A stretch of DNA of 64,000 nt from RPQJ01 sp963706535 (GCA_963706535.1 CAVPMU010000012.1:434001-498000), one strand, 5' to 3'. Shown: positions 25,793-35,657, counted from the first letter of the stretch. Made by a program: numbers and translations. Notes: generated by a model not told the origin, from the sequence alone.

Positions 25793-27861
25793 CTGCCGCC
25801 GTAGCGATACTCCGCGCCGACCACGAACGTCCGCCCCGGCTGCGGGAACCCGAAGGACTCCTCGTACAGCTCGTCTAGCGCGTTCTCGACCCGGCCGAAC
25901 AGGCGGCCGCGCCCGTCTGCGAAGCCGAAGGACGCGTCGAGGTCGAGCACCTGGAATTCATCGAGTTCCAGCGCAGTGGTGGGCGTGGTGCGCGACAGCA
26001 CGTAGCTTCCCGCCACGTACATCCACGATGCGCCGACACTCACGCGGGGCCGGATCTCATAGTCCACCCGCAACGCCAGCTTGTGCTCGGGACGGTTCTG
26101 CAGCCTGCTCGTATCGGCCCCTCGCGACTGGTTCTCGGCGTCCAACCAGGTGTAGGACGCCGCGAGGTCCAGCGGCCCCATGCCGCGGCGACTGGCGCCC
26201 AGCTCGACGCCCTGGAAGCGGTAGGACTCGAAGTTCTGCACCAGCCCGCCCGTCAGGGGTCGCTCGATGAAGTCGTCAGCGTCGATGTGGAACGCCGTCG
26301 CCTCGACTGCCACGCCGCTCGATGCAAACGCGTGCCGTAGCCCGAGTTCGACGGTGTCGGTGGTCTCGGACTCGAGCTCCAGGTTGCCGCGGTCGACGGC
26401 GTAGAGATCGCGCAAGGTCGGGTAACGCAGCTGTCGCGACGCCGACGCCCGCAACGACGTCGCATCGTCGAAGGCGTAATTCGCCCCGATGCGCCAGGAC
26501 ATTCCGTCGTCGCTGGCGTCCGACGAACGGGACTGCCGGCTGTAGCCCAGGCCCGCGACGAGGCCGAGATGGTCGGTCCATGCGTACTCGAATTCCGCGG
26601 CGGCCGAATACAGTCGGATCGATTCGTCGTAATCGAAAGGCGTGACGACGGTCGTGCCGCCGCCACCGCCACCGCCGCCACCACCACCGCCACCGCCACC
26701 GCCACCGCCGGTGGTCGTCGTCACGGTGAAGCCGCGTGCATCCCAGCTCTCGTCCCGGCCGCTCAGGGCCAGCGAAAGGACGGCGCGCTCAGCCACGACC
26801 TGCGTGAGTGCAAGGTTCACACCCAGGATCGTCGTGTCCGCGTCTTCACTGAAGGCACCGCTCTTGACCTGCGCCGCGAAGGACGCGTCGTCGTAGCCAT
26901 CGGTCAGCTCCTCGCCACGATTGAGGAACACGGCGGGCCGCAGCGTGAGACCCTCGCGCAGGGTCACATCGCCGGCGACGTGGGCCGAGAAGCTGTCGAA
27001 CTCGACGCGCTCGTAGCGCGGCCGGTTGGCGTAGTCCGACTCGGTGTTGCTCACCGTGGTGGGCGGCTTGCCATAATCGCCGTTGCGGTAGGCGAGGCTC
27101 ACGCCGAGCGCGCGGCCCTGTTCACCGACCAGCATGTTCGCCTGCACCGCGCGGTCCTCACGGTCGCTGTTGACGCGAAGGTGGTCCGGCTGCAACGCGG
27201 TCTCCTCGAAGTCGTCGGGCAGCTCGAAGCGGTCGCGCTCGTAGATCGAGCCGGACAGGGAGAAGCTGGCGTTGCCATCCACGCCCGTCATGCCGCCGCG
27301 CGCGAGCCAGCCCTCGGCCCCTGACGTCTCCGCCAGCGCCGCGCCCCGCGACGCCGCGCCGCCCGCCCGCGTGACGATCTCGATGATTCCCGCGTTTCCG
27401 CCGGGCCCGTAGAGCATCGAACCGGCCCCGCGGGTGACCTTGATCGAGGCGATGTCGTCGACTGGAATCGCCGCGGGGTCGAACTGGCCGTCGTAGGCGG
27501 AGTTGAGCGGCACGCCATCCCGTAGCAGCAGCACGTTGCGGGTGCGCAGGCCACGAATGTCCACCCGCGGCACACCGTCGGCGCCTCGCCGGATGTTCAC
27601 TCCAGCCAGCAGCGCCAGCGCCTCGTCGAGCGAGCGTGCGCCCCGGCGCTCGATGTCCTCGGCCGTGACGACGTCCACCGTGGCGACCTCGTCCGCAATG
27701 CGCAGTCGTTCGCCAATCACCGTGATCGTTTCGCCGAGCAGGTAGCGGCCCTCGTCGACCTCGGCGGCTGCGGTCGTGAGCCGCAACGTGCATGCAGCGG
27801 CAAGACTCGCGGTGATCAATCGGGCGCCGGTCCTGCGCGAGGGATGTGAGTACTGCGGCAT
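25789..27861 (-). CDS. TonB-dependent outer-membrane receptor with polyglycine loop
   Basis: 690 residues. A signal peptide (LITASLAAACTLRLTTAAA) is followed by a plug domain: GETITVIGERLRIADEVATV, LALLAGVNIRRGADGVPRVD, RGLRTRNVLLLRDGVPLN, VTRGAGSMLYGPGGNAGIIE. A 22-strand barrel follows, ending EFVVG-like (GRTFVVGAEYRYGGS) with a terminal aromatic region. Residues 385-402 are 18 consecutive glycines flanked by threonines, an insertion in a barrel loop. The plug resembles BtuB/siderophore receptors, but the ligand cannot be assigned. Start ATG 27861 follows AAGGGG. It is divergent from yceI across an AT-rich 234-nt gap. Confidence 0.85.
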   Translation of the reverse strand: MPQYSHPSRRTGARLITASLAAACTLRLTTAAAEVDEGRYLLGETITVIGERLRIADEVATVDVVTAEDIERRGARSLDEALALLAGVNIRRGADGVPRVDIRGLRTRNVLLLRDGVPLNSAYDGQFDPAAIPVDDIASIKVTRGAGSMLYGPGGNAGIIEIVTRAGGAASRGAALAETSGAEGWLARGGMTGVDGNASFSLSGSIYERDRFELPDDFEETALQPDHLRVNSDREDRAVQANMLVGEQGRALGVSLAYRNGDYGKPPTTVSNTESDYANRPRYERVEFDSFSAHVAGDVTLREGLTLRPAVFLNRGEELTDGYDDASFAAQVKSGAFSEDADTTILGVNLALTQVVAERAVLSLALSGRDESWDARGFTVTTTTGGGGGGGGGGGGGGGGGGTTVVTPFDYDESIRLYSAAAEFEYAWTDHLGLVAGLGYSRQSRSSDASDDGMSWRIGANYAFDDATSLRASASRQLRYPTLRDLYAVDRGNLELESETTDTVELGLRHAFASSGVAVEATAFHIDADDFIERPLTGGLVQNFESYRFQGVELGASRRGMGPLDLAASYTWLDAENQSRGADTSRLQNRPEHKLALRVDYEIRPRVSVGASWMYVAGSYVLSRTTPTTALELDEFQVLDLDASFGFADGRGRLFGRVENALDELYEESFGFPQPGRTFVVGAEYRYGGS
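26656..26709 (-). repeat. GGY trinucleotide tract coding 18 glycines
   Basis: Eighteen consecutive GGC/GGT codons on the minus strand, within the TonB receptor gene. The triplet nature means length changes stay in frame. It lies where an extracellular loop or plug-barrel turn is expected. Confidence 0.85.
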
Positions 27862-28095
27862 GCTCGGTCGTCCCCTTATGTCGTTATGCAGGCGTAATGG
27901 GCGGGCAGGGTAATCAATACAGTGAGGGTAAGTCCAAATCGGAAAGTCGTATGTATCGATAAGATAGATAGACAGTGGCGAAAAAATGCGCTTATCTTTC
28001 ACGTGGATCAATGGAATCATGCACCGGCAATTCGGGATCGCAGGGCATCGCTCGTGCGGGACCGTCTATACCCATCCGCCGAAGGAGATTCCACC

Positions 28096-28704
28096 ATGTC
28101 CAACCGTGCCCGCCTTGCCGCTGCCATGCTGGCCACCGTCGCCAGCTTCACCGTGACGTCGAGCTTCGCCGCCCCGGTCACCTACAAGCTCGACCCGGAC
28201 CACACCTATCCGAGTTTCGAGGCGGACCACCTGGGTGGCCTGTCCACGTGGCGCGGCAAGTTCAACGCCTCCTCCGGCACCGTGGTGATGGACCGCGAGG
28301 CGGGCACCGGCACGCTCGAGGTCCGGGTCGACACGGACTCGATCGACTTCGGGCACGACAAGATGAACGAGCACGCGCGCTCGGCCGACATTTTCGATGT
28401 CGCCAGGTTTCCGTTGGCGACCTACACTGGCAAGCTCGCGAAGTTCGTGGACGGCGCCCCGACGGAAGTCCACGGGGAACTGACCCTGAAGGGCGTCACG
28501 AAGCCGCTGGTGCTGCAGATCGACCGGTTCGTGTGCAAGCCGCACCCGATGCTGAAGAAGGATGTCTGCGGCGCCGACGCCTCGGCCGTCTTCGAGCGCG
28601 ATGCGTTCGGGGTCGACTACGGCAAGGCCTACGGCTTCGACATGCAGACGGTGTTGCGCATCCAGGTCGAGGCCATCCGCGCGGACGCGCCGTCCGCCAT
28701 GTAA
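28096..28704 (+). CDS. YceI-family periplasmic lipid-binding protein
   Basis: 202 residues. A Sec signal peptide ends near SSFAAP. The mature part begins VTYKLDPDHTYPSFEADHLGG and continues GTLEVRVDTDSIDFGHDKMNEHARSADIF (split by loops), PLATYTGKLAKF and HGELTLKGVTKPLVL, the lipocalin-like barrel of YceI. The family binds polyisoprenoids or amphiphiles in the periplasm. The sequence CKPHPMLKKDVCGADASAVF carries two cysteines that could pair. GAAGGAG lies upstream. TerC follows 9 nt downstream, so the two are likely cotranscribed. Confidence 0.85.
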   Translation: MSNRARLAAAMLATVASFTVTSSFAAPVTYKLDPDHTYPSFEADHLGGLSTWRGKFNASSGTVVMDREAGTGTLEVRVDTDSIDFGHDKMNEHARSADIFDVARFPLATYTGKLAKFVDGAPTEVHGELTLKGVTKPLVLQIDRFVCKPHPMLKKDVCGADASAVFERDAFGVDYGKAYGFDMQTVLRIQVEAIRADAPSAM

Positions 28705-28713
28705 GGAGTCCGC

Positions 28714-29934
28714 TTGTCGGAAGTCGCGCTGGCGTGGGAACTGACGATCGCGCTGGTTGTCGTCCTGCTGTTCGTCGACTTCTACTTCCACGTCCGCAAG
28801 CCGCATGCCCCGTCGCTCGCCGAGGCGGCCGCCTGGTCGGCCGCCTACGTCGGCATCGCGCTGCTCTTCGGTGTCTTGCTGTTCTTCGCCGGCGGTCGCG
28901 ACCAGGCCACCGAGTACTTCGCGGGCTACGTCACGGAGAAAGCACTCTCCGTCGACAACGTGTTCGTGTTCCTGGTGATCATGTCGAGCTTCCGGGTGCC
29001 GCGGCAGGACCAGCAGAAGGTCCTGCTGTTCGGCATCGTCCTGTCGCTGGTGGCCCGTACCGGGTTCATCCTGCTCGGCGCCGCGCTGATCGAGACCTTC
29101 TCCTGGGTGTTCTATCTGTTCGGCGCGGCGCTGCTCGTGACCGCCGGCCACATGCTCGAGCCCGAGGACGAGACGCGCGAGGGCCGCAAGGCCGACAACG
29201 TCGTCGTTCGCGTCGCCCGCCGCCTCTTCCACACCACCGACTACTACGACGGCGACAGGCTGTTCACCGTCAAGGACGGCAAGCGGGCGATGACGCCGAT
29301 GTTCATGGTCATGGTGGCCATCGGCGGCACGGACATCCTGTTCGCGTTCGACTCGATCCCGGCGATCTTCGGCCTGACGCAGGACGTGTTCGTGGTGTTC
29401 TCGGCGACCGCCTTCGCGCTGCTCGGTCTGCGGCAGCTGTACTTCCTGATCGACGGCCTGCTCGAGCGGCTGCTGTACCTCTCCTACGGCCTCGCCGCCA
29501 TCCTGGCGTTCATCGGCGTGAAGCTGATCCTGCACGCGCTGCACGAGAACAACCTGCCGTTCGTCAACGACGGGCAGCCGGTGCCAGTGGGGGAGATCGA
29601 CACCGGCACCTCGCTGGTGTTCATCCTCGCGGTGCTGGTGGTGACCATCGTGGTCTCGCTCGCGAGCCCGAAGGGCAAGGCGAAGACGGCGGTCACCGCG
29701 CTGCGCCGGCGGGTCGCCGAGTACCTCGACCCCGATTTCCCGGCGGACCGCGAGCAGCGCGGGAGGATCTATGCCCGGCTGGTCGACGCCGAGCGCCGGG
29801 TCGAGGCGCTGGATCCGCAGTACCGGAAGCTGATCCGCAACCCGCACGAGCTGCGCGACCTCGTGGCGCTCGCACACCGGCGGCACGCGGCGGGTCGGGA
29901 CGTCGCGCCGTCCGACGCGGGCGCGACGCCCTGA
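28714..29934 (+). CDS. TerC/Alx-family integral membrane protein
   Basis: 406 residues from a TTG start with AAGGAG at a six-base spacing. Seven to nine hydrophobic segments; family motifs FAGYVTEKALSVDNVFVF, GTDILFAFDSIPAIFGLT and LRQLYFLIDGLLERL are present. TerC/Alx proteins are implicated in metal (Mn2+) export to the exoplasmic side and in tellurite or pH stress. The acidic residues in the SVDN and DSIPA motifs are intact. A cytoplasmic basic C-terminal tail of about 80 residues is an extension relative to E. coli Alx. Confidence 0.85.
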   Translation: MSEVALAWELTIALVVVLLFVDFYFHVRKPHAPSLAEAAAWSAAYVGIALLFGVLLFFAGGRDQATEYFAGYVTEKALSVDNVFVFLVIMSSFRVPRQDQQKVLLFGIVLSLVARTGFILLGAALIETFSWVFYLFGAALLVTAGHMLEPEDETREGRKADNVVVRVARRLFHTTDYYDGDRLFTVKDGKRAMTPMFMVMVAIGGTDILFAFDSIPAIFGLTQDVFVVFSATAFALLGLRQLYFLIDGLLERLLYLSYGLAAILAFIGVKLILHALHENNLPFVNDGQPVPVGEIDTGTSLVFILAVLVVTIVVSLASPKGKAKTAVTALRRRVAEYLDPDFPADREQRGRIYARLVDAERRVEALDPQYRKLIRNPHELRDLVALAHRRHAAGRDVAPSDAGATP

Positions 29935-29993
29935 CGAGGCGTATGAGCTCAGGGGGCGGTCTACCCGAACAACGACAAAAAGGGAGAGTTCAC

Positions 29994-30323
29994 ATGGGCT
30001 ACGCAAACTGCACGGTGACGGCCAACAACAACGGCGTGTCCTGCAACCCGGATCCGGTTGCGGTGAGTCGCGCTTCGCAGGACGGCGTCACCTGGACCTT
30101 CGCGAACGACGGGTACACGTTCACCGGCGTCCAGATCGACGGAGTTGCGGCGCCGACGGGCGATTTCGGCACCCCCGTGATCAGCACCAACGCGGCCGGG
30201 CGTTCCACCATGAGCGTCAGCGACACGGTCGCGGACCTCGGCAACTATTCCTACACGCTGCTGTACACGGACCCGCAAGGCCGGGCGGGGATGTTCGACC
30301 CGCAGATCAAGAACGAGAACTGA
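29994..30323 (+). CDS. Small soluble protein, possible DP-EP family
   Basis: 109 residues, MGYANCTVTANNNGVSCNPD onward, rich in Asn, Thr, Asp and Gly with an all-beta pattern, ending DPQGRAGMFDPQIKNEN. There is no signal peptide. AGGGAGAG is placed well before the ATG. The terminal DPQI segment recalls DP-EP-type small proteins of gammaproteobacteria, but this is a weak recollection. It is convergent with the TIR-TPR gene, with a 3-nt gap. Confidence 0.5.
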   Translation: MGYANCTVTANNNGVSCNPDPVAVSRASQDGVTWTFANDGYTFTGVQIDGVAAPTGDFGTPVISTNAAGRSTMSVSDTVADLGNYSYTLLYTDPQGRAGMFDPQIKNEN

Positions 30324-30326
30324 CCG

Positions 30327-32340
30327 CTAGCCCGGCGGGGCAGGGACGCGCATCTGCCGCGTGAAGTTCGGCTCCGCAAGGCCGATTTTCACCAGTTCGG
30401 CGGCCAGTTGCCGCGCCTGCTCCGTACGCCCGAGCGACTGCAGCAACATCGCACGCACCGCGCGATGACCGGGGTCGCTTCGTCGCGGGGACAGCAGGTC
30501 GAGCCCGGCGGTCCATGCCTGCATGGCCCGATCCGCGCGTCCCCGGGCCGCCTCGACCTGGCCGGCAAGGAGGCGGCCCGTCGCGAGGACGATCTCGTAA
30601 TGGACGGCATTGACGCTGTCTTCCTCCGGGACCCGAGTCCGCGCGAGCAGCGGTGCGAGGGCGGTTTCCGACTCGTCCAGTCGACCGGCCTCGAGCAGGC
30701 AGGCGGCCTTGCCGGACAGGAGCTGCAGCTGCGTGAGCTGCCCGATGTCCATGTCGCCGGTCTTCGCGGCCAGCGCCGTGGTGACCTCGAGCCCCGCCTC
30801 GGCCATCGACAATGCTTCGGTGCACCGGCCACGCGCATGCAGGACGCGGGATACCTGTTCCATGACGCTCGCCAGCTGCCATTGCCATTGCGCGTTTTGC
30901 GGATCGAGTGCCGCCAGCGCACGCGCGCTGCCAAATGCCTCGCGACTGACCCGCTCCGATTCCTCGATCTCCCCCATCGCCAGCAGGACGCGGCCGTAAA
31001 AGACCTGCCGCAGCACCTCCTCCCTCTGGATGCGACGATCGTCCGGCCTGGACGCCAGCAATTCTGTCGTCAGCTGCAAGGCCTTGCCATGCAGGGCGTT
31101 CGCCTCGCGCAGTGCGCCCCGGCCCTGGTTGATCGAGGCCAGCCATGAGTAGTTCTCGATCCTCGTGAGCAGCAGCCCCACGTCGGCGGGGGCGTCCGCG
31201 ATCAGCCGCTCGACGACTGCGTTCGCACCCTCGAAGTACCCGATGGCCGCCTCATCCTCCCCGCGGGCTGCCGCGAGGCTCCCCAGGTTGGCGAACGCAT
31301 AGCCCTGCTCGAGCTGCCATTTCGCGTTGCCGGGAGCGAGCTGGGTGAGGCGCACGGCCGCCTGGAAGTACTCGCTCATCGGTGCGACCGCCGCGGCCAG
31401 GTCGCCCTTCTGCCAGTGCGTGTAACCGACCCAGAACCAGGCATTGCCGAGCGCGAGGCGCACCTCGCCGATCTGTCGTAATGCCTCGGCGCGCCGGAGC
31501 AGCGATTCATTGGTGATGTCGCGCTCCTCCAGCGACGAGAAATAGGCCATCGCCTTGTCGCCTACGCCCTTGAGCAACTCGAGCTTGCCGAGCGGCTCGA
31601 GTTGCTGGCGGAAGTCACCCAGCATGAAACCGATGAGGTCCTCGGCGCGGTCACGATTGCGAACGGCATCCTGGCGGGCCAGCCAGGCGGTAATGGCCAG
31701 CGCACCGGTGATCAGCACGCCTGTCAGGGCTGCCGCGGTGACGAGCAGCAGTCGCCGCTGCTGCCGCCGGTGCTCGCGCTGCTTGAGTTCGTCGAATCCG
31801 ACGCCGAGCAGGCCGGCGATGAGCTTCAGCTTGGCATTGGTCCGGCCGTCCTTTCCCGGTCGAGTCGGCCGCGACGGGTTCCGTGCGCCGGTCCGACAGG
31901 CCACCGTCGGGGTCCAGCTCGAAGCGCAACGACGGCGCGAAACACTCCCGTGCTTCCTGGCCGGGCTTGCCGCTGGCATTCGGCTCCCCATCGACGACCA
32001 GCGTGAGGATGCGATCGCCACGACCCATGCGCTTGAACGTGCGCACTTCCTCGTCGACCCACCGGGAGGCGGCCGACGCAGGCGAGCAGATGACGATCAG
32101 GTGGCGTGACGCAGCCAGCGCTGCCGTGACCGTGCTGCCCAGGTCCGCCGCGCCGGTCAGTTCGTCGCGATCACGGAACACGGGCGCCAGGCGGGCCGGG
32201 ACGGGTCCGTATTCCGTCGCGCGTCCTACGAGGTGCCTGGGAATCCGGTAGGTTTCCAGCGCCCGGTGCAGCCGGCGGCTCCAGCGCTCGTCAGCATGGC
32301 TGTAGCTGATGAACGCAAAGTACTTGTACTCCCCATCCAT
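30327..32340 (-). pseudogene. TIR-domain/transmembrane/TPR protein with one frameshift
   Basis: Start ATG 32340: MDGEYKYFAFISYSHADERW opens a TIR-type domain (RHLIVICSPASAASRWVDEEV) of about 150 residues. The frame breaks at about 31858-31866, where EPVAADS should run into PGKDGRTNAKLKLIAGLLG. The second frame continues GVGFDELKQREHRRQQRR, a transmembrane helix (LLLVTAAALTGVLITGALAIT) and about 450 residues of TPR-like helices. A loss of 2 nt or gain of 1 nt explains it. Intact relatives are inner-membrane TIR-TPR proteins of unknown role. A link to NAD-depleting immunity is possible for TIR domains but is not shown here. Confidence 0.7.
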
Positions 32341-32454
32341 GCCGGGCGCCCTGGGTCGTAACCGGGGTACATGGTGGACCGGTCCGCGGTTGATGTCGAT
32401 TGACCGGTGCGGGCCGATACGCCACCCTTCCGCGGTCCCAAGGGGAGAGTAGCG

Positions 32455-34524
32455 ATGAAGCCAGGTATCGTCAGGACAGGGTGGGCCGCGTTGGCGCTGC
32501 TCGGTGCGGTCTGCCTCGGCGTACTCGCGCTCAGGCGCGGCGAGCACGTCAACGCACTGTGGATCGTGGTCGCTGCCGTGTCGATCTACCTGGTGGCCTT
32601 CCGCTACTACAGCCTGTTCATCGCAGAGCGCGTGATGGGGCTCGATGCGACGCGCGCCACGCCCGCCGTGCTGTTGAACGACGGGCTCGACTACGTCCCG
32701 ACCAACAGGCACGTGCTGTTCGGACACCACTTCGCGGCGATCGCGGGTGCGGGCCCGCTGGTCGGGCCGGTGCTGGCGGCGCAGATGGGTTACCTGCCCG
32801 GCACGCTGTGGCTCATCGCCGGCGTGGTGCTCGCGGGTGCGGTGCAGGACTTCCTGGTGCTCGTGATCTCGACGCGGCGCAGCGGCCGCTCCCTCGGCGA
32901 GCTGGTGCGCGAGGAAATGGGGCCCGTGCCCGGCACGATCGCGCTGTTCGGCGCGTTCCTGATCATGATCATCCTGCTCGCGGTGCTGGCGATGATCGTC
33001 GTGAAGGCACTCGCCGACAGCCCGTGGGGCATGTTCACCGTGATGGCGACGATCCCGATCGCGGTCTTCATGGGCGTATACATGCGTCATCTGCGGCCGG
33101 GACGCATCGGCGAGGTGTCGATCATCGGGGTCGCGCTGCTGCTCGGCGCGATCTGGCTCGGCGGGGAAGTGGCTGCGCACCCGGCCTGGGGGCCGGCCTT
33201 CACCTTCAGCGGCACCCAGATCACCTGGATGCTGGTCGGCTACGGCTTCGTCGCCGCGGTGCTGCCGGTGTGGCTGCTGCTCGCGCCACGCGACTACCTC
33301 TCGACCTTCCTCAAGATCGGCACGATCGTCGCGCTCGCGATCGGCATCTTCATCGTCATGCCGGAACTGCGCATGCCGGCGCTGACGCAGTTCACCGACG
33401 GCAGCGGCCCGGTGTGGAAGGGCTCGCTGTTCCCGTTCCTGTTCATCACCATCGCCTGCGGCGCGGTGTCCGGCTTCCACTCGCTGATTTCCTCGGGCAC
33501 CACGCCCAAGATGCTCGCGAACGAGGTGGATGCGCGCTACATCGGCTACGGCGCGATGCTGATGGAGTCGTTCGTCGCGATCATGGCGATGGTCGCGGCC
33601 TCGATCATCGACCCGGGCGTGTATTTCGCGATGAACAGCCCGGCCGCCATCGTCGGCACGGACGCCGCGACGGTCGCCCAGACGGTGTCGAGCTGGGGCT
33701 TCGTCGTGACGCCCGACGTGCTCACGGCCACGGCAGCCGACATCGGCGAGAACAGCATCCTGTCGCGGGCCGGCGGCGCGCCGACCCTCGCCGTCGGCAT
33801 CGCGCAGATCCTGCACGCCGTGATCCCGGGCGAGGGAATGATGGCGTTCTGGTACCACTTCGCCATCCTGTTCGAGGCGCTGTTCATCCTCACGGCGGTG
33901 GATGCCGGCACGCGCGCCGGCCGCTTCATGCTGCAGGACCTGCTCGGTACCTTCGCACCGGCGCTGCGCCGCACCGAGTCCTGGCGCGCCAACGTCATCG
34001 CGACGGCGGGCTGCGTCGGCTTGTGGGGCTACTTCCTCTACCAGGGCGTGACCGATCCGCTCGGCGGCATCAACATGCTGTGGCCGCTGTTCGGCATCGC
34101 GAACCAGATGCTCGCCGGCATCGCGCTTTTGCTGTGCACGGTGGTGCTGTTCAAGATGAAGCGCGATCGCTATGCCTGGGTCTCCGTCGTGCCGACGGCG
34201 TGGCTGCTCGTGAGCACCATCACGGCGGGCTGGCAGAAGATCTTCCACGAGAATCCGGGCATCGGCTTCCTGGCGCAGGTCAACAAGTACCGGGCGGCCG
34301 TCAACGCGGGCGAGTTGATCGCGCCGGCGAAGACGCTGGGCCAGATGCAGCAGGTGGTGATCAACAATTTCGTCAACGCGTGCCTGACGGCGGTCTTCCT
34401 CGCCGTCGTGCTGAGCGTGCTCTGGTACTCGGTGCAGGCCGTTCGGCGGGCACGGTCACAGCCCGGTCGCACGGACCGGGAAACGCCGCGTGTGGCACTG
34501 CAGCCGCAGGAGGCGCGCACGTGA
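32455..34524 (+). CDS. cstA: Carbon starvation protein CstA, pyruvate/peptide transporter family
   Basis: 689 residues, the usual CstA length, with about 16 to 18 hydrophobic segments. Family motifs: LNDGLDYVPTNRHVLFGHHF, AGAGPLVGPVLAAQMGYLPG, VSGFHSLISSGTTPKMLANE, and WPLFGIANQMLAGIALLL. CstA/BtsT proteins are proton-coupled importers of pyruvate and possibly peptides, induced on starvation. AGGGGAGAG sets the ATG at 32455. The stop overlaps ybdD by GTGA, a standard cstA-ybdD arrangement. Confidence 0.95.
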   Translation: MKPGIVRTGWAALALLGAVCLGVLALRRGEHVNALWIVVAAVSIYLVAFRYYSLFIAERVMGLDATRATPAVLLNDGLDYVPTNRHVLFGHHFAAIAGAGPLVGPVLAAQMGYLPGTLWLIAGVVLAGAVQDFLVLVISTRRSGRSLGELVREEMGPVPGTIALFGAFLIMIILLAVLAMIVVKALADSPWGMFTVMATIPIAVFMGVYMRHLRPGRIGEVSIIGVALLLGAIWLGGEVAAHPAWGPAFTFSGTQITWMLVGYGFVAAVLPVWLLLAPRDYLSTFLKIGTIVALAIGIFIVMPELRMPALTQFTDGSGPVWKGSLFPFLFITIACGAVSGFHSLISSGTTPKMLANEVDARYIGYGAMLMESFVAIMAMVAASIIDPGVYFAMNSPAAIVGTDAATVAQTVSSWGFVVTPDVLTATAADIGENSILSRAGGAPTLAVGIAQILHAVIPGEGMMAFWYHFAILFEALFILTAVDAGTRAGRFMLQDLLGTFAPALRRTESWRANVIATAGCVGLWGYFLYQGVTDPLGGINMLWPLFGIANQMLAGIALLLCTVVLFKMKRDRYAWVSVVPTAWLLVSTITAGWQKIFHENPGIGFLAQVNKYRAAVNAGELIAPAKTLGQMQQVVINNFVNACLTAVFLAVVLSVLWYSVQAVRRARSQPGRTDRETPRVALQPQEART

Positions 34525-34727
34525 GCGGCAAGCGTAAGGCGGCGCGCGTGTGGCGCCGGCTGGTGCAGGCCGCGCGGCTGTGCTGCGGCGTACCGGACTA
34601 CGACGCCTACGTGCGACACCTGCGCGACAAGCATCCGGAGCGGCCCGTGCCCGACTACGCGACCTTCTTCCGGCAGCGCCAGGACGCGCGTTATGGCGGG
34701 CGGGGGGGAGGATTCCGCTGCTGCTGA
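34521..34727 (+). CDS. YbdD/YjiX (DUF466) partner of CstA
   Basis: 68 residues from a GTG start overlapping the cstA stop. RRLVQAARLCCGVPDYDAYVRHLRDKHPERP and FFRQRQDARYGG match the DUF466 family encoded behind cstA/btsT. It is small, basic and has a CC pair in the core and at the C terminus. It is proposed to assist the transporter; the mechanism is unknown. Confidence 0.9.
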   Translation: MSGKRKAARVWRRLVQAARLCCGVPDYDAYVRHLRDKHPERPVPDYATFFRQRQDARYGGRGGGFRCC

Positions 34728-34730
34728 GGC

Positions 34731-34761
34731 GGACACCCGGACAGGTCGCGGACAGCGGACA
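34731..34761 (+). promoter_or_regulatory. Four direct GGACA repeats upstream of the sigma54 promoter
   Basis: GGACA starts at 34731, 34739, 34750 and 34757, i.e. 47-77 bp upstream of the -24 element at 34808. This position and repetition suit an enhancer-binding protein, but no such regulator gene survives beside the operon. Confidence 0.35.
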
Positions 34762-34807
34762 CCGGCCGCCATGAGGCGATCGCAAGCGTAATCAACGACT
34801 TGCGGCT

Positions 34808-34822
34808 TGGCACGGGGCTTGC
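34808..34822 (+). promoter_or_regulatory. -24/-12 (sigma54) promoter of the decayed efflux operon
   Basis: TGGCACGGGGCTTGC matches the sigma54 consensus TGGCACR-N4-TTGC at every defined position and is followed by an A-rich run. It lies 31 nt before the adaptor ATG. Confidence 0.75.
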
Positions 34823-34853
34823 AAAACCAGGTGGGCAAACCTGGAGCCCAAGC

Positions 34854-35657
34854 ATGATCCGCGACACCTCGGCACAGGACGCCGCCATCGACCCGGCACC
34901 GGCCCGCCAGCGCCGCCGCAGGTTCGTCATCGGCGGGCTCGCCGTCGTGGCGCTCGGCGTCGCGGTGCAGGGGCAGGTCGTCGCGGCAGTCTCGCCGACG
35001 CTCTACGCCCCGACCACGGGCACGGTGACGACCCAGGTCAACGCGGGCGACAAGGTGACGAAGGGCCAGCCGCTCGCCGTCGTCGACTCGCCGGAGCTGC
35101 TGAGCGAGTTCGAGCGCGAGCGCTCGACGCTGCTGTCGCTGCAGGCCGCACACGGGCGCCAGCGCGGCGTGGTGGCGAACTTCGAGCGCCGCGTCGAGGA
35201 GCTCACGGTGCGCTCGCCGGTCGACGGCATCGTCGGCAGCCTGGCCTGGCCGTGCAGCAGCGCGCTGCCGTGGCGCCGAACCAGCCGCTGCTCACCGTGG
35301 TCGACCTGTCGGTATTCGAAGTCGAGCTGGCCGTGCCGGAGAGCTGCGCCGACGACCTCGCCATCGAGATGCCGGCCGAGATCACCTACGGCACGTCGCG
35401 CTACGCCGGGGTCGTGACTTCGATCTCGCCCGAGGTACTGAACGGACAGGTCGTCGGGCGGGTGCGCTTCGCCGAGCAGGCGCCGGCGGACCTGCGCCAG
35501 AACCAGCGGGTCAGCGTGCGCATCGTGCTCGAGGAGAAGGCCGACGTCCTGGTCGTCGACCGCGGCGCCTTCGTCGAGAGCGGCGGCGGGCGACCAGATC
35601 GTCGTCTCGAACCTCGAGCCGTTCGGCCGCGCCGAGACCGTACTGATCAGGAACTGA
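34854..35657 (+). pseudogene. HlyD/MacA-like efflux adaptor, internally deleted and frameshifted
   Basis: Starts MIRDTSAQDAAIDPAP, then a membrane anchor (RFVIGGLAVVALGVAV) and a lipoyl-like half (TTGTVTTQVNAGDKVTKGQPL). The coiled-coil hairpin expected after ERERSTLLSLQA is almost entirely missing. The frame changes near 35245 (after VDGIVGSLA), runs through PLLTVVDLSVFEVELAVPE, and changes again near 35590 into GDQIVVSNLEPFGRAETVLIRN before the stop. Intact relatives have about 400 residues; about 265 remain. The family links an inner-membrane MacB-type transporter to an outer-membrane channel. Confidence 0.7.

Noticed and set aside
27862..28095. ModE-like site or riboswitch upstream of the TonB receptor and yceI
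   Set aside because: CGTTATGCAGGCGTAATG is only loosely palindromic (4 of 6 per arm), and no conserved aptamer structure could be traced; the gap is merely AT-rich.
30327..32340. Defence island around the TIR-TPR gene
   Set aside because: Neighbours are TerC, YceI and CstA; no nuclease, helicase, toxin or other defence gene is present.
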